From Xestospongia muta (lineage: Eukaryota > Porifera > Demospongiae > Haplosclerida > Petrosiidae), in the NCBI GenBank assembly GCA_963693285.1, contig OY848920.1, positions 6,895,135 through 6,959,134 on the forward strand: a DNA stretch of 64,000 nt, written 5' to 3'. The notes beneath the pieces are model-generated. The model did not search any database. It had not been told where the DNA came from and was given only the letters and a program-made list of their open reading frames with translations. The number at the start of each line of letters is the position of its first letter. Positions within the stretch are counted from its first letter, which is position 1. Position numbers and translations under genes: made by a program. Below are positions 34,591 through 47,781 of this stretch, piece by piece.

Positions 34591-36290
34591 GGAGACTAGC
34601 TAATCTCCATCCCTCTGACTCAAAGGTCAGAGCTATGAAGGAGGCACCACACCCAACCAATGTCACAGAGCTGAGATCCTTCCTTGGATTACTCAACTTT
34701 ATTATAAGTTCATACCAGATCTTGCTACAGTTCCAGTATGACGAGATGCCAAAAGGCAATCGTTCATACTGGAACAGACTCTTTGGGGCATTGATAGTGG
34801 TGGGTTTCTTAGAGATGTCATCTAGGGATACCTGAAGGTAGGCATGACTTATAGGTCCAGTTTGGAAAAGACCAGAAAAGAAGTACTCTCGGCTAGATAA
34901 AGAGACACTGACCATTATATTTGCTGTAAGAAAGTATCATGATTATTTATATGAGAGACGTTTCACTCTCTATTTCGACCACAAGCTAATCCAATACCTT
35001 CTAAGTGAGAAATGACAAATCTCAACATTAGCATCTTCCTGTATTCAATTATGGGCAATCATATTCTTAGCTTACTCTTATACTATTAGACATAAGCCAG
35101 GGACTCACCTTGCAAATGCAGATGTTTTAAGCAGACTTCACCTTCCTGACAAACCTAATTTTGCCCCAGTCCCAGCTGATGTCCAGCTAATGTTAAATCA
35201 TCTTTCAGAATGTATTATTCATCCTGATCAAATTAAAAAGTTGACTCATCAGGACCCTACCCTATCTCGTGTTCAAAGGATTGTTGAAACTGATCATATA
35301 CTACTTGAAACTTCTCCTGAGTTTAAACTATATGTTCAGTGTTACATTGAATTAAGTGTCTTACAAGGTTGTCTCCTCAGAGGATCTCCAATCATTATTC
35401 CTCCTCAAGGTAGAAAGACTATCCTCTCTCAACCTCACGATACCGACCATGGTATCACAAGAATGAAACACCTTGCTAGAGCATACATCTGATAGCCAGG
35501 CCTAGACAAAGAGATTGAGGATATCATAAAGAACTGTAACACCTGTCAGATGAACTGCGTATCTCCACTGGAAAGCATCGTTCACCTGTAGGAATGTCGA
35601 TCAACTCCATGGACTAGAGTTCATGTGGATCATACCATTTTTAGGTAAATATTATTTTATACTTGTAGATGCATTCTCTCGGTGGATAGAAGTTCACATA
35701 GTTGACACCACCTCTGCTACAAGCTCTATCAATGTACTACATAAAATTTTCTCTACACATGGTTTACCTAAACAACTGGTCTCTGACAATGGTACCGCCT
35801 TCACAAGTAATGAATTTTGAGTCTTCATAGAAAAAAACGGCAAACATCACTCTTTCACTTCTCCATATCACCCACATTCTAATGGATTAGCTGAATAGAC
35901 AGTACAGATATTTAAAGCTCCAATGAAGAAGTTAGATAGCCCGCTAAACACGAGAATCTCTCATTTCTCCTACAATATTGTGTAATTCCTCAATGAACAG
36001 CTGGTTTTACCCCCTCAGAACTACTAATGGGCAGGAGACTACATACAATCTTCAACCTCCTGCATCCTGATCTCTCTAACAAGGTCGAACAGAAACAGTC
36101 TAAAAACCCTCAACCTCACCAAAAAGTTTGTATCTTTTGTACAAGAGGTAAAATTTATGCCAAGAACTACTCAGAATCACCTTTGTGGATACCTGGTATA
36201 ATTGTGAAAGTAGTAACAGGTCCTCTATCATACCATGTGGAAACAGAAAATGGCATAGACATTTGTAGACAACAATGATTGTCATAAAAT
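34591..36290 (+). pseudogene. Ty3/gypsy pol remnant with an internal inversion
   Basis: Plus-strand pieces: RT connection (APHPTNVTELRSFLGLL, 34640-34690), RNase H tail and tether (YSYTIRHKPGTHLANADVLS, 35075-35130), integrase zinc domain (HDTDHGITRMKHLARAY, 35430-35490) and core (FSRWIEVHIVDTT ... LPKQLVSDNGTAFTSNEF, 35670-35818, then SPYHPHSNGLAE at 35860-35895), and a C-terminal LWIPGIIVKVVTGPLSYHVE region (to 36240). Between the RT connection and RNase H, 34740-34870 encodes an RT block (SHAYLQVSL, FQYERLPFGIS) on the opposite strand, so part of the element is inverted. Many stops. No LTRs were recognised. Confidence 0.85.
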
Positions 36291-36943
36291 ATATCTATGA
36301 ACTTCAGTCCTGATCTTTCTACATTGAGAACTAAGTATAGACCATGTATTACAAAGTACTTTATTATATGTTTGCCCCAATAATGTAACCATGATATTAC
36401 AACATTATAGCTGGCTGTACAGACTAATAAAAACACTCAAACTTGTCCTTATATAATATATTACAGGCACAATATTATGTGACTTGATTTGTGTAAAGAG
36501 ACCATTTCTGTTATACAAAATCTAAAAACAGCTTTGAGTACATTTGAATATATGCAGTGCTATGTATACACAACCAAACATTTTCAATAGATCTTGTTTA
36601 ATGTATCTGTTAAAAATGACTATTGAATTATAAATTATGAATCCAAGAACGTTATTTTATATAATGAACTGCTTTTAAGCCAGTGTTTTCATATAAATAT
36701 TTTAACAGAAGTTGTTTCTTATTACAAACCAGGTCATATCTGAAGACTTTCAATTGATGGTGTGAGTCAGCAAATTTATTGAAACATAAATCACTATGGA
36801 ATGATATCATACATACATTGTTTATGATATAGCACAACTGTCCTTATTCCATATATGGCATGATAGTGTATAGAACTAAGTAAACAATTGAAATAAACAA
36901 TTTTTAAGGCTACTGAAAGATTGTCACAGCTTGATGAGGTAAG
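36291..36943. other. Intergenic, no gene seen
   Basis: AT-rich spacer between the gypsy remnant and the transporter gene. It presumably holds the promoter of the latter, but no specific element can be named. Confidence 0.45.
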
Positions 36944-38659
36944 ATGTCCAATTTTGTTAGTGAATTAAAGAATAGATCAATGAATTTGACCAGTTGGCTT
37001 CTTGTCATTGACTCTATTGTGGTTGGTGCCTGCTCTGCTGTCGGTTTTAACATAGTACTCTTCTTGAGTACATCAGCTGAAGTATCTTGTTTTTATCCAG
37101 TTCCCAGTATTAACTCAAGCCACATGTTCATTACATCCACACTACAGTTCATCATATTTTGTATTCTCTACCCTTTTACTGGCTGGTTTGCTGACATTAA
37201 GATTGGTCGAAAAAAAACAATTCATTTTAGTCTGTGGTCCTGCTGGTTAGGGGTTCTTCTTCAAATTATCAGTTATTGCCTTCAATTTGGGCTATGTGGA
37301 TTACCAGTTAACTTAGCCAAATATGGAATATCAAGTGTTGCTCTGTTGTTGATAATTATTGGCTCAGCTGGGTTATTTACTAATATTCCCCCATGTGGTT
37401 TAGATCAGTTATATGATAAATCAAACACACATTCTAGGGCTTTTATACACTGGACTGTCTGGGGAATTTATGTTGGCTACTCCACTGGTTATATTGCATT
37501 TGTTAGTAAATCAATTTATGAGCCAAACTTGTTAATAGGAACAGCAATGGTGATCTTTGTTATGTCTTCCTTTGCATTGTGTCTACATTCTAACTTTGAT
37601 CACAAATTTAAATTCAGTGAGACACTTGTCAAAAATCCATACAAAATGGTTTATTTAGTGCTTAAGTATGCCTGGCAACATAAGTATCCAGAGAACAGGA
37701 GTGCTCTGACATATTGGGAGAACAAGATACCAAATCGTATCAATCTTGGCAAGTGCAAATATGGTGGACCCTTTCAAGAGGAAGATGTTGAAGATACAAA
37801 GACATTTTGGAGAATTGTGATAGTCATTCTAAGTACCTTTGGTTTCTTTATAGTTTATTATCACACAGTATTGGGAGTACTGTCATATACAAATTCCTTC
37901 AAGGGCTCTACTGACTCACTTAATGGATATGGCTCATATGCTTTGTGGAGTCTTTTTAATGAATTAACTGTGATAGTAGTTCCAATATTAGAGCTTGTAT
38001 TCATACCTCTTTTTCCAAAAACTGAGTATTTCCTTTCTAAATCTCTCAGAGGATTTGGTATTACCTATGTACTGTTGAGTATGTCATTAATAGTAATGCT
38101 TACAATTGATACAGTTGGACATTTCAAGACTCAATATGAAGTAGGTTGCTCTTTGTCATCAATTGCTCCTCTGGTAGATATGTCCTATCTTTACTACATC
38201 ATTCCATTCATATTTTCTGGAATTGTTGGTGGACTCCATACAATGTTTATTTTAGAGTTTATATGTAGTCAAGCACCTGTTAATATGAGTGGTATGTTAA
38301 CAGGTATGTTTTGGTTGGTACGAGCAATTTACATTAATATAGGAGCTTTTCTCTTAATACCATTTACAAACTTAGATCTAAATGGTCCTGGCAGCCTTAA
38401 TTGTAGTTTTTGGAGTCTCTTTACACAATTTGTTATATGTGTGATTGGGTTAATAGTTCATCTTATTTTATCAAAATGGTATAAACCAAGACAGAGAGAG
38501 GAGAACTATGATACATATAATAGAAGGGTACTTGAAGATAATTATATGAGGCTGTTTGATGGCAGAATCGAAATGCATGACAGTAATAGTAGCAGTGAAC
38601 CATTTGATATTGAAAGTTCCAATTCTTCCAAAATCCTGTCAAAAATTACTGCATTTTAA
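36944..38659 (+). CDS. POT/SLC15-like major facilitator transporter
   Basis: A single 571-aa frame without introns, ATG 36944 to TAA 38659. About twelve hydrophobic segments can be picked out. Family marks: FTGWFADIKIGRKKTIHFSL after TM2, which corresponds to the G-x-x-A-D-x-x-x-G-R-x-x-T-I motif of proton-dependent oligopeptide transporters, and LEFICSQAPVNMSGMLTGMF in the C-terminal half, which corresponds to the E-F-x-x-x-Q-x-P-x-x-M-x-G block. The TM1 ExxER proton-coupling motif of POTs is not seen (the segment reads WLLVIDSIVVGACSAVGFN). Substrate and coupling may therefore differ from peptide/H+ symport. The C-terminal tail is polar and serine-rich, cytosolic. It resides in the plasma or lysosomal membrane by family analogy. 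A short 5' exon ending near 36940 cannot be excluded. Confidence 0.8.
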   Translation: MSNFVSELKNRSMNLTSWLLVIDSIVVGACSAVGFNIVLFLSTSAEVSCFYPVPSINSSHMFITSTLQFIIFCILYPFTGWFADIKIGRKKTIHFSLWSCWLGVLLQIISYCLQFGLCGLPVNLAKYGISSVALLLIIIGSAGLFTNIPPCGLDQLYDKSNTHSRAFIHWTVWGIYVGYSTGYIAFVSKSIYEPNLLIGTAMVIFVMSSFALCLHSNFDHKFKFSETLVKNPYKMVYLVLKYAWQHKYPENRSALTYWENKIPNRINLGKCKYGGPFQEEDVEDTKTFWRIVIVILSTFGFFIVYYHTVLGVLSYTNSFKGSTDSLNGYGSYALWSLFNELTVIVVPILELVFIPLFPKTEYFLSKSLRGFGITYVLLSMSLIVMLTIDTVGHFKTQYEVGCSLSSIAPLVDMSYLYYIIPFIFSGIVGGLHTMFILEFICSQAPVNMSGMLTGMFWLVRAIYINIGAFLLIPFTNLDLNGPGSLNCSFWSLFTQFVICVIGLIVHLILSKWYKPRQREENYDTYNRRVLEDNYMRLFDGRIEMHDSNSSSEPFDIESSNSSKILSKITAF

Positions 38660-41600
38660 TTCATTAATTTTGTTTGTTACTTTTTTCATTTAAGACAATG
38701 GTATTACAGAAAGTGAAAGGTTCCTTTTTCAACAAGACTAGTACAAATACAATAATTATAAGTAATGAAAACTGAATTTCAATTTAAAAACAATAAATGC
38801 AAACATTATATTGTCTTTGCTGAATGAACTTAAGATATTGACAACTTGACTATTGACAACTATTGTTTACTATTACAATTCTATAGAATGTAAAATAACC
38901 TATATATACATACATATAATCTAGGTCATACACATTTATATATCAAAGTACTATTGATTTCTTGGAAGTTCCTTCTCAAATGTATGATAATTATGTACAA
39001 AAATGTATAATCACCTTCATAATTTTAAATTTTGTGTGATCTTATAGTTCTAACTGCATAATCTTGACTTATTAGTTGCTTGATTTTAAGTTAATGATAA
39101 CTACATGATTGTAAATCTTCCCTTTCAATAATAATCACCAAAAGCTGTTTGTCTCTGTTCATTTATCAAGAGAAACATTGTTGTTCATTGAAGTGTTTAT
39201 TTTGACAATGGTTGTTAAATATAACATTAATGTATGATATAACAAAACATGTACAATGTTGTAACAAAGATCACACTACAAAAACTAATAATGTCGACAT
39301 TTGTGATATGATAAAATTTATAAGCACACATACACAAGTATAGACTTAACAATCCAATAAAGTCAACATCAGGTTACTATTTATGATATTGCCTTTCTTT
39401 TTACATAAACATGGTATAACTCAATTACAGAAAAGAACTTAGTGTCTGGAGTCAAAACAACTAGTGTGTGTTATTTCAATAGTGTGTGGTTCATCTTTAA
39501 ACAATAAAAACATTTCATAATTCATAATGGGTTACATAATGGTATATGACAGGTTATGGATACTATGATCATATCAATAATTCTATAGTTGCATAAGTGT
39601 AGTATAAATTCTCTATTTGGCTATAGGTTATAGATGTTATTATATTGTGTAATGTAGGAGATTAAGTTATTAATGTTACTGTATTAGTTATTTCATTTTT
39701 AGTTCTCCCTCTTTATTGGAAAATTCTCTACTGACTACTAATGGACAAATACAAATATTAACATTAATACTAACAACAATAATTATAATGTTACTACTGA
39801 TACAATTGTAAGGTTACCCATTAGATGGTCAGGTTACTTACACTCTAACATAGTTAATATTAATATACATGTTAATAAAATACATGATAATGTGTGTACT
39901 TTGTATTACAATTACTCATTATTCTTGTATATAATTAGTATTAATGATTCCAATTATCACCTACTTTAATAATTGTGTGCAGACTATTTCAATGTTGCCA
40001 CAACCAATTATATAATAACATTAGAGGTGACATATAATAGTATTATACTAACTAATGTGGTATAAATTAAAAGATAATATAATTTTAAAACATAGTGGGT
40101 ATTGCGTTATATACTGATTTATAGCAAATGCTTTTCTAATACTACCAGATCAGTTTACATCAAACAAAATCACACGGGAAGAGATAGATTGTCATCTATG
40201 TAACGGTAGAATCATTGAATATATTGTGATTATTAGTAACAACAGCATCATATATAACCTGACCAGCACTGAGAGATGTGTCATTGTGAATGATCTAGTA
40301 TTTGGTAATGTACACAAGTGTAGCTGGTGTCAACTCTATTAGAAGAGGTCGTTCTGTGATCCTGTTGAAGTACAGATTAGAGTACACATCCAAATTATCA
40401 TAATTCTTTCACAAAACATTTTCTCTTATAGTCTAATTTGTCACACTATCCAGTTTAATGTATACTACATGGACTGTTATCTCATGGACAGTAGCTAGTT
40501 ATATTCCTGTAGACACCCAAAATCATATATGAGATAGGGTACACTACTCTTCTGTTAATTATTCTCCTGGTAATCTGATAAATAACACATGTTATTGGTT
40601 TGGTGTATTTTATTAGTTACACTGTTAATACTATGGACTGTAATTGGTAATTAAACTCCAGTTCAACTACATACAACAGATATTTTTAGTGACAGTAATT
40701 TCTAATCAAACACATAATTGTATTACAAGCAATAAATACTTATTTTAAGTGATCAATATACTGTTTTTATTACTTCATCCAGTGACTTCTAGTCAGATGA
40801 TCCAGGTATATCTATTGTCTCAACAATATCTTCTCAACCAACACTACACATACAACTGTTACAGGTATGTAGAATATCATTATTTATCTCAATGTTTGTA
40901 AGGTGGTCTCTACATACTTTTTATTATACGATAATATATTATTATTGGACTGTGTGTACTACTTGATGTATACTGATGATTGTAGAGATAGGTTGTTTCA
41001 TCATCACTATACTGCTATTATTATATGAACAAAGTCTGTGAAACATAAAATGTTTAATTAGCAACATTTGTTTTGCCGACTCAAAATATTGGGAACTAAT
41101 TGAATTAATTGAACAGACAGTAAGGAAGTTATTATGATTACATTAGCTTGTGTTAACTCATACACTGTTTATCTATAGACTTGATGAAGATATTGAAATG
41201 AAAGTCTGTGAGTCCTACAGTCTACATCAGTCTAAACCAACTTATGATATTTTGATGAATGTGAGCTACCAGTAGATTCTAGTGTATATGAGTGTATGAA
41301 ATATATCAGTACATGTCATCAATTATTATATTAGTTTATACAGATTTGTTTTAGTTAATATATTTGAACTTAATATATTGTAGTTTTATTAGTAACTTTT
41401 ATAAGTTTAATTTAATAATAAAGTTTTTGGTGTTTATCAAACCACATACTTACATAATGTCTATAGTGTAATCATCTCAGGTCCAGGATTCACTCCATCT
41501 CCTCATATTCTGGTTAACAAGACATGCAGCTACTATTATCACTGTCTGTTAGGACATTTGTTTCATCTGATGATGATGGATATATTTGTATGCATGTTGT

Positions 41601-41882
41601 GACAATACAATGTTGCTCATTTCATGGCAAATAATCTATTTTATTGAATCTTTACACATATGGTATTTTGACTACTACATTTCCATATATATTTTTGTCC
41701 ATTAGGAAGTGTAAGATTTAACATTGTGAGCAGATGTTGGATAATTACTTATTTCTTGTAATCATCTAAATGTGAAAGATCAGTTAAAATTATGTCAGAA
41801 AATGAACATTTGATTTGGCAATAACATTTATAACATAGATGTAGTAAATAAATGCAATGTATGTAGGCAAGTTCATATTGAT
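38660..41882. other. Long intergenic stretch, with possible FN3/Ig-type relic at about 40170-41600 (+)
   Basis: 38660-40100 shows nothing. On the plus strand about 40180-40330 one frame gives CNGRIIEYIVIISNNSIIYN and LTSTERCVIVNDL. The order NG-x-I-x-x-Y and then C-x-V-x-x-L is that of the central strands of a fibronectin type III domain, but it ends in a stop. Further scraps near 41470-41530 (SGPGFTPSPHILVN) could be from the same dead gene. The evidence is weak and no gene model can be built. Confidence 0.25.
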
Positions 41883-44800
41883 TTAAGAGTGACGTAACTT
41901 AATCTCAGCAATCTTTAGAGGAGTAAACTCTCTCCAGCGTTTCCAAATAATTCCTTTATGATTTTCACCATCCCTTGGAATGTAAAGTCCATTTAAATTT
42001 GAGTCATAGCATGCATTATACCACCATCCTCCTCTGAATGTTATTGCACAATTGCCAGATCCAGCTCTATCATTGTCATTATCTTTAGTGGTAAATTTGC
42101 ATCCATTATGAACCATCAAGCTATCACCAGCTGTTCCATTATATTTACCTAAAGTAAGAGTATATTTTGTAGTACTATCTCCAATATTGAATGTAGAGTA
42201 CAGAGCGTAGGTTTTATTGTTATCAAAGTCTTCTAGGTTGACTTGTAAACTGTTTGTTCTTTTGTGAGTAAGTCGATGAATTTTATTCAATCCTAGCCAA
42301 AATTCGCTTGAGAGGTTGCCAAAACCTTCAGTATAATCTGTCCAGTTGCGATAGAAGTCAACTGAGCCATCCATTCTTCGTTGAATAACAGTCCATCCAC
42401 CACCATCAGTCTCCATGTCACAATAGACCTATAAATAATGATAAAATTAACCTTTTAATTTGTTTCTCCTTAGCACATGTATTTATCTGTATATAGCTAG
42501 TTACGCATTTATCTATTTAAGTAATAAGTACCTTAAACGGAGTGCCTCCATCAGGATTAATAAGATATATACCATTGATAGTATAACCTGACTCATACCA
42601 GGTCTTACAATTTATATCTCTGTATTCTATTAAAAAAGGTCATTTCAGAAAAGTTAAACAGAACATTTACTTTGACAAGCAATGGGAAGTAATGATGGAC
42701 AAATGACAATTTTCTTTCTTTCATTCTGTATCAATGAGATTATTTTTCCAAGATTATAGACATTACAGCAGTACTGTTCATATAGTGATGGTTTACGTTG
42801 TTGTAATATTGTACTGTAATTTGTCATACTAGGAAACACTCCATGACTTAGAAAATCACATATTTTCCCAGTATATCCAGTATTACTACAATCACAAATG
42901 TATTTATTGGGAACAGATCCTATAATGCATCTTCCTCCATTTCTACAAGGACGGTCTCGTAAACAGATATTAGTTAGAATGCAACCATTGCATTCAGAAT
43001 TTAGCTCTTCCCCAGGTCCACAATCACTACTGATGTAGTAACAGCCTACATGGGGAGTAAGATCAGTTATAAATTAATATAATCTAACTCAACCTATTTC
43101 ATATGCAATACTGCTCCAATTTGAAGTTGGTGAATTAAGGCAGTCAATATTTGCCTCAACCAGTCTTGATAATGGAAAGTTTCCAAAAACAGTGTTACTA
43201 GCACTAAATCCTATAATAGCATTAGTTCCATTCCAATCAAATAGACCACATTTGAATGTAAAAATAGCATATGTCTTGTTTCCTTGAGATGCCAATACAG
43301 CTTGAAAGGCACTGCTATTAGTCTGTAGCCACAAAGCAACAATTATTAAAATATAATGTATTAACACACATACTTCATTGCTTGTGTTTATATCCATCCA
43401 TTGAGCCACTAGTATCCAGTCTGCTTTAAAGTTGATACTGAAGTTATAAGCTAAATAGTTATTAACTAGGTTAATAGCTTCAGTTTGTTTACTGATATCA
43501 GTTTTGATGATAGTGTAGTTAAGTTCATCTGCAGTGTTTATGCTCCAATATGGAGCAATTACTTTAGCAGATATTGGGAATGTTTGTAGCATATGATAGG
43601 TGTAGTTTTGATCAAAGCTTATTAGCCCATTCTTATTAACCTAAAATATTATTAAAAATAATATGTGATACTGTATTATCAAATGTCTGTTTATATAATG
43701 CTTACATATGCTGCAGTATAGGTCATATTTCCAAATTGTAATGGTGACGGGAATAAGACAAACTGAGAACTATGATGCACTCTATGACTATTAGATGAAT
43801 CAAAATCCAAAAATAGTAAATAAAAAGTTGGACCTATGATATAATTGTATTGCCATTTAAATATTACTTGAAAATTTATTACCTTCACAACTATAATTTG
43901 CATTTTCATTGACACAGACAGTATCAGAATCACATTGAATATCTTCCATTACACATTCATTTATAACTATAAAAATTTGTGCAGATTAATTGTGAATTAA
44001 GAATATTAAATAAAGAGTTCTTATTAGCAGAGTTAGATAATCATGGATTATAATGCCACTTACAATTATAACATTTTATTCCATTTCCTGTATATCCATT
44101 TTGACATTGACATATAAAACTACCATTTGTGTTAATACAGATGGCATTTTCATGACAGTTATTGATTTTTTCGCTGCTACATTCATTGATATCTAGTGAA
44201 ACGAATTAGTTTACAATTGAGTTATTAAGCCACTTACCATTACATGTTGTTCCATTTCCTGTATATCCATTTTGACATTGACATATAAAGCTACCAATTG
44301 TGTTTGTACACATGGCATTCTCATGACAGTAATTGTTTTCTCCACTGCTACATTCATTGATATCTAGTGAAAAGAATTAGTTTACAATTGAGTTATTAAA
44401 CAACTTACCATTACATGTTCCATTTCCAGTGTACCCATTTTGACATTGACATATAAAGCTACCATTTGTATTTGTACAGGTGGCATTTTCATGACAATTA
44501 TTGTTTTCTTCACTGCTACATTCATTGATATCTAGATAAAACAATTAGTCTACAATTGAGTTATTAAACCACTTACCATTACATGTTGTTCCATTTCCTG
44601 TATATCCATTTTGACATTGACATATAAAACTACCATTTGTGTTTATACAAATGGCTTTTTCGTGACAGTTATTGTTTTCTTTATTGTTACATTCATTGAT
44701 ATCTAGTGAAAAGAATTAGTTTACAATTGAGTTATTAAACCACTTACCATTACATGTTGTTCCATTTCCTGTGTATCCATTTTCACATTGACATATAAAG

Positions 44801-45389
44801 TTACCAATTGTGTTTGTACACATGGCATTCTCATGACAGTTATTGTTTTCTTTACTGCTACATTCATTGATATCTAGATAAAACAATTAGTTTACAATAA
44901 AGTTATTAAGCCACTTACCATTACATGTTGTTCCATTTCCTGTGTATCCATTTTGACATTGACATATAAAACTACCATTTGTGTTTATACAAATGGCTTT
45001 TTCGTGACAGTTATTGTTTTCTTTATTGTTACATTCATTGATATCTAGTGAAAAGAATTAGTTTACAATAGAGTTATTAAACAACTTACCATTACATGTT
45101 GTTCCATTTCCTGTGTACCCATTTTGACATTGACATATAAAGCTACCATTTGTATTTGTACAGGTGGCATTTTCATGACAATTATTGTTTTCTTCACTGC
45201 TACATTCATTGATATCTAGTTAAAAAAATTAGTTTACAATGGAGTTATTAAGTCACTTACCATTACATGTTATTCCATTTCCTGTATATCCATTTTGACA
45301 TTGACATATAAAGCTACCATTTGTGTTTGTACAAGTGGCATTTTCATGACAATTATTGTTTTCTTTACTGCTACATTCATTGATATCTA
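41883..45389 (-). CDS. EGF-NIDO-EGF-fibrinogen domain adhesion protein (5' end not found)
   Basis: The minus-strand gene has many small exons. In coding order: eight calcium-binding-type EGF exons (45389 down to 44065), a ninth divergent EGF (about 43965-43880), a NIDO domain spread over 43850-43090 ([66 protein letters not shown]), a cysteine-rich EGF-containing exon (43045-42671: [10 protein letters not shown] ... [15 protein letters not shown]), and a fibrinogen-related domain (42630-42531 and 42431-41883: [72 protein letters not shown]). The Ca-binding loop and aromatic pocket of the fibrinogen domain look intact. The stop is at 41883-41885. No signal-peptide exon was found upstream of 45389, so the N-terminus is missing or further away. 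Predicted extracellular matrix or cell-surface recognition protein. Confidence 0.85.
44065..45389 (-). repeat. Tandem array of eight EGF exons with matching introns
   Basis: Units of about 165-172 bp, each an exon of 126-129 bp plus an intron of about 42-45 bp, repeat eight times. The exons begin after ...ATATCTAG at 44190, 44362, 44533, 44702, 44876, 45045, 45218 and 45389 (approximate). Each encodes a variant of DINECSS-(E/K)-NNCHENA and [12 protein letters not shown]. Introns are as similar as exons (all contain GTAAGTGGCTTAATAACTC-like sequence), so the array arose by recent unequal exchange. This mimics a CRISPR-like spacing but is exonic. Confidence 0.9.
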
Positions 45390-47600
45390 GTGAAATGAAT
45401 TTTTATTCATTAGAAAAACAAAGAAAATTTTGGAGGAATACAGTTTAAATTATAATTGATTCTGTTAATGATTTTACAGTTATGTGAATGACAACTTAGT
45501 TAACTCTACAAACTCAATTCACATAATATAGTGGCAATTGTTTCAACTGTATTTTTTACCTAGTTTGCCATCTTGATTTAAGTATTTGTTTAAAATTTTT
45601 TTTTTTATTAAGCATCAATGTCAACAGACCTTACTAACAATAGGTACCACTAAACTGAAATATTATGATAATAAAATTAGATGTTTACATATAGAATGAA
45701 TTATTGTGATTAAATTGCATTACTGTTAATTGTATTAAGTTAAACTCATAGTGCTGCTTTAGTATTTATCTGACAGCTTGTGGTAACTATATAATATTGT
45801 GAACTTATTATTCCAATGGTCTCTAGCAAAATGTTACGAAACATCAAGCCATTTCTTCAAATATCAATAATAGGCTACATCCCACACTGGACAAAAAGTG
45901 GATAATAAAAATAATTTAAAGCAGTAGCAGAATGATTTCACTTAAAAATTGCTTAGTGTGTACATATAAGTTATATTATGCTGATTTTATTAGGCCTTTG
46001 ATATTTTTGTCAAGAATTCTGGATTTCTAGTTAAAATTATATTTATTTATCTTTCTTTGTTATTAAAGGATTGGCAAGGATAATGTTATTCTTTGAAATT
46101 GGCAGCAACATCTCAGTTTCAATTATAGGAAACGTAGTTGACAAAAAATATTTTTGGTCACAAAGAGCTTGACAAAGAAGAAAGATGTCTGAAGGAATCT
46201 CCCCATATTTCACTTAATAGTCACATGGTCTATTTGTATCAAGAAAGCAATGCAACTTCATTGAGATGGAAGGACTAGAGTCTATAAAAGCATTTGAAAA
46301 TATGTTGCTAACCTTCATAATGAAAACATATAAGCTTTTGTACATATAAGTTATTTAAATAAATTCACAACTATATTATGTAGGAATAAAGGTATTCTGC
46401 TTGTTATATATAATAAATGAATAACCTGTAGTATTGATGTATACACATATTTTTGCATAATAAAGTCCTACTAGTAATGTCCAGTGACAGTGACCATAAT
46501 AGACTCCACATAACAATAAATGCTATGCGATTAGATTGACCTGTTTAGGAAGTTTAATGTAAAACAGTTTGTCTGAAATGATCATACAACGTTGGCACTG
46601 ATGTATAAATGTTCTGAGTAAAATCTTCTGAAACTGTGAACTAAGGATAAGCATTCTGTTTCTGATCTGATTAAAGGAAATCAGTAGTTTTTGTTGTCTG
46701 TATTAGTTTACGAATAATACCAGTATTACCTATAATATCTTATTAAAACATTAATGGTAAACGAATATTCTGTATTAGTTGTTAGGTTTTGAAATCATCT
46801 CAGATGAAAGTATCACTGTTTTCTTTCTATATTGATAACTGTACTATAAATTGAAGATAATCTTCTGGAAACATTCTCCTGTTTATATTTTTATTTCTTT
46901 CTTCAGCTCCATTTTTAATATTTCTATGCAATTAATTCACTACTGAACCTGATATCCACACTCTTCACAAAATTATGGTCCTCTGTCATCAATTGAGAGT
47001 TTCATGATTAAGTAAACATTGTAGGATAGTGCTGGCATAGCAATTATTTGTGGAGTGCCAAATGGAACAAAATGTCACACACTGTGTATATACTCATACA
47101 TAAATATTAGCTACATATGCTTATAAATCCAGTAGGTATAATGCCTTGAAGTTATATAAAGATATCTATGACTCCAAACCACATTGCCACCAAGAAACAT
47201 GCTCATATACACTGTATAAATTAATATGTCATATTAACAATAAATTAGTACTTTACATAGGTTGATTACTATAGAATTTACGTGAGGTAGTCACTGTATA
47301 ATTTGTTGGTATGTAAAACTACAACATACAAACAAATTATACAGTCAGACTGTATAATCTGATATTTCATAATAATCCATCCATATCAGGTACAAATTTG
47401 TTGTTAAAATAACATATAAATTTTTACAGAGATATTATGATGATGCTTATGCATAGATTGTGTTGGTATTGATGAAAATTTTTAAAATTTAGATTATTGT
47501 TTAGGCAAATGGCTGTTGATCAAGACTATATCAGGTTTTACTTCCAATAAAGAAAAAAAATTTGAAAAATTCTAACTTTCTAGGATGATGGACAACCAAA
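45390..47600. other. Intergenic, no gene seen
   Basis: About 2.2 kb of AT-rich sequence. The first exon(s) and promoter of the EGF-NIDO-fibrinogen gene may lie in it, but no hydrophobic leader exon is visible. A 12-bp inverted pair around 47300-47350 (TATAATTTGTTGG/ACAAATTATACAG) is noted only as a weak hairpin. Confidence 0.4.
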
Positions 47601-47703
47601 CTGGTGTGTAAGTGGTTTATAGTCACATTCAATGGTTTTTGTGTTAGACAAGTTTTGGGATACTTTTAAGACTTCAAAACAATCTTTATATAATGTATGT
47701 GAA

Positions 47704-47781
47704 GTGACATCCATTTTTAAACTTGGAGAAGGCTTTGTAGCAGTGACATCCATTTTTAAACTTGGAGAAGGCTTTGTAGCA
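47704..47781. repeat. 39-bp tandem duplication
   Basis: A 39-bp block beginning GTGACATCCATTTTTAAACT and ending TTTGTAGCA is present twice head to tail with no mismatch seen, at about 47704-47742 and 47743-47781. Confidence 0.9.

Noticed and set aside
44065..45389. Regularly spaced near-identical units, CRISPR-array-like
   Set aside because: The units translate as EGF-like repeats with GT-AG introns between them, and repeat length (about 165 bp) is far from CRISPR.
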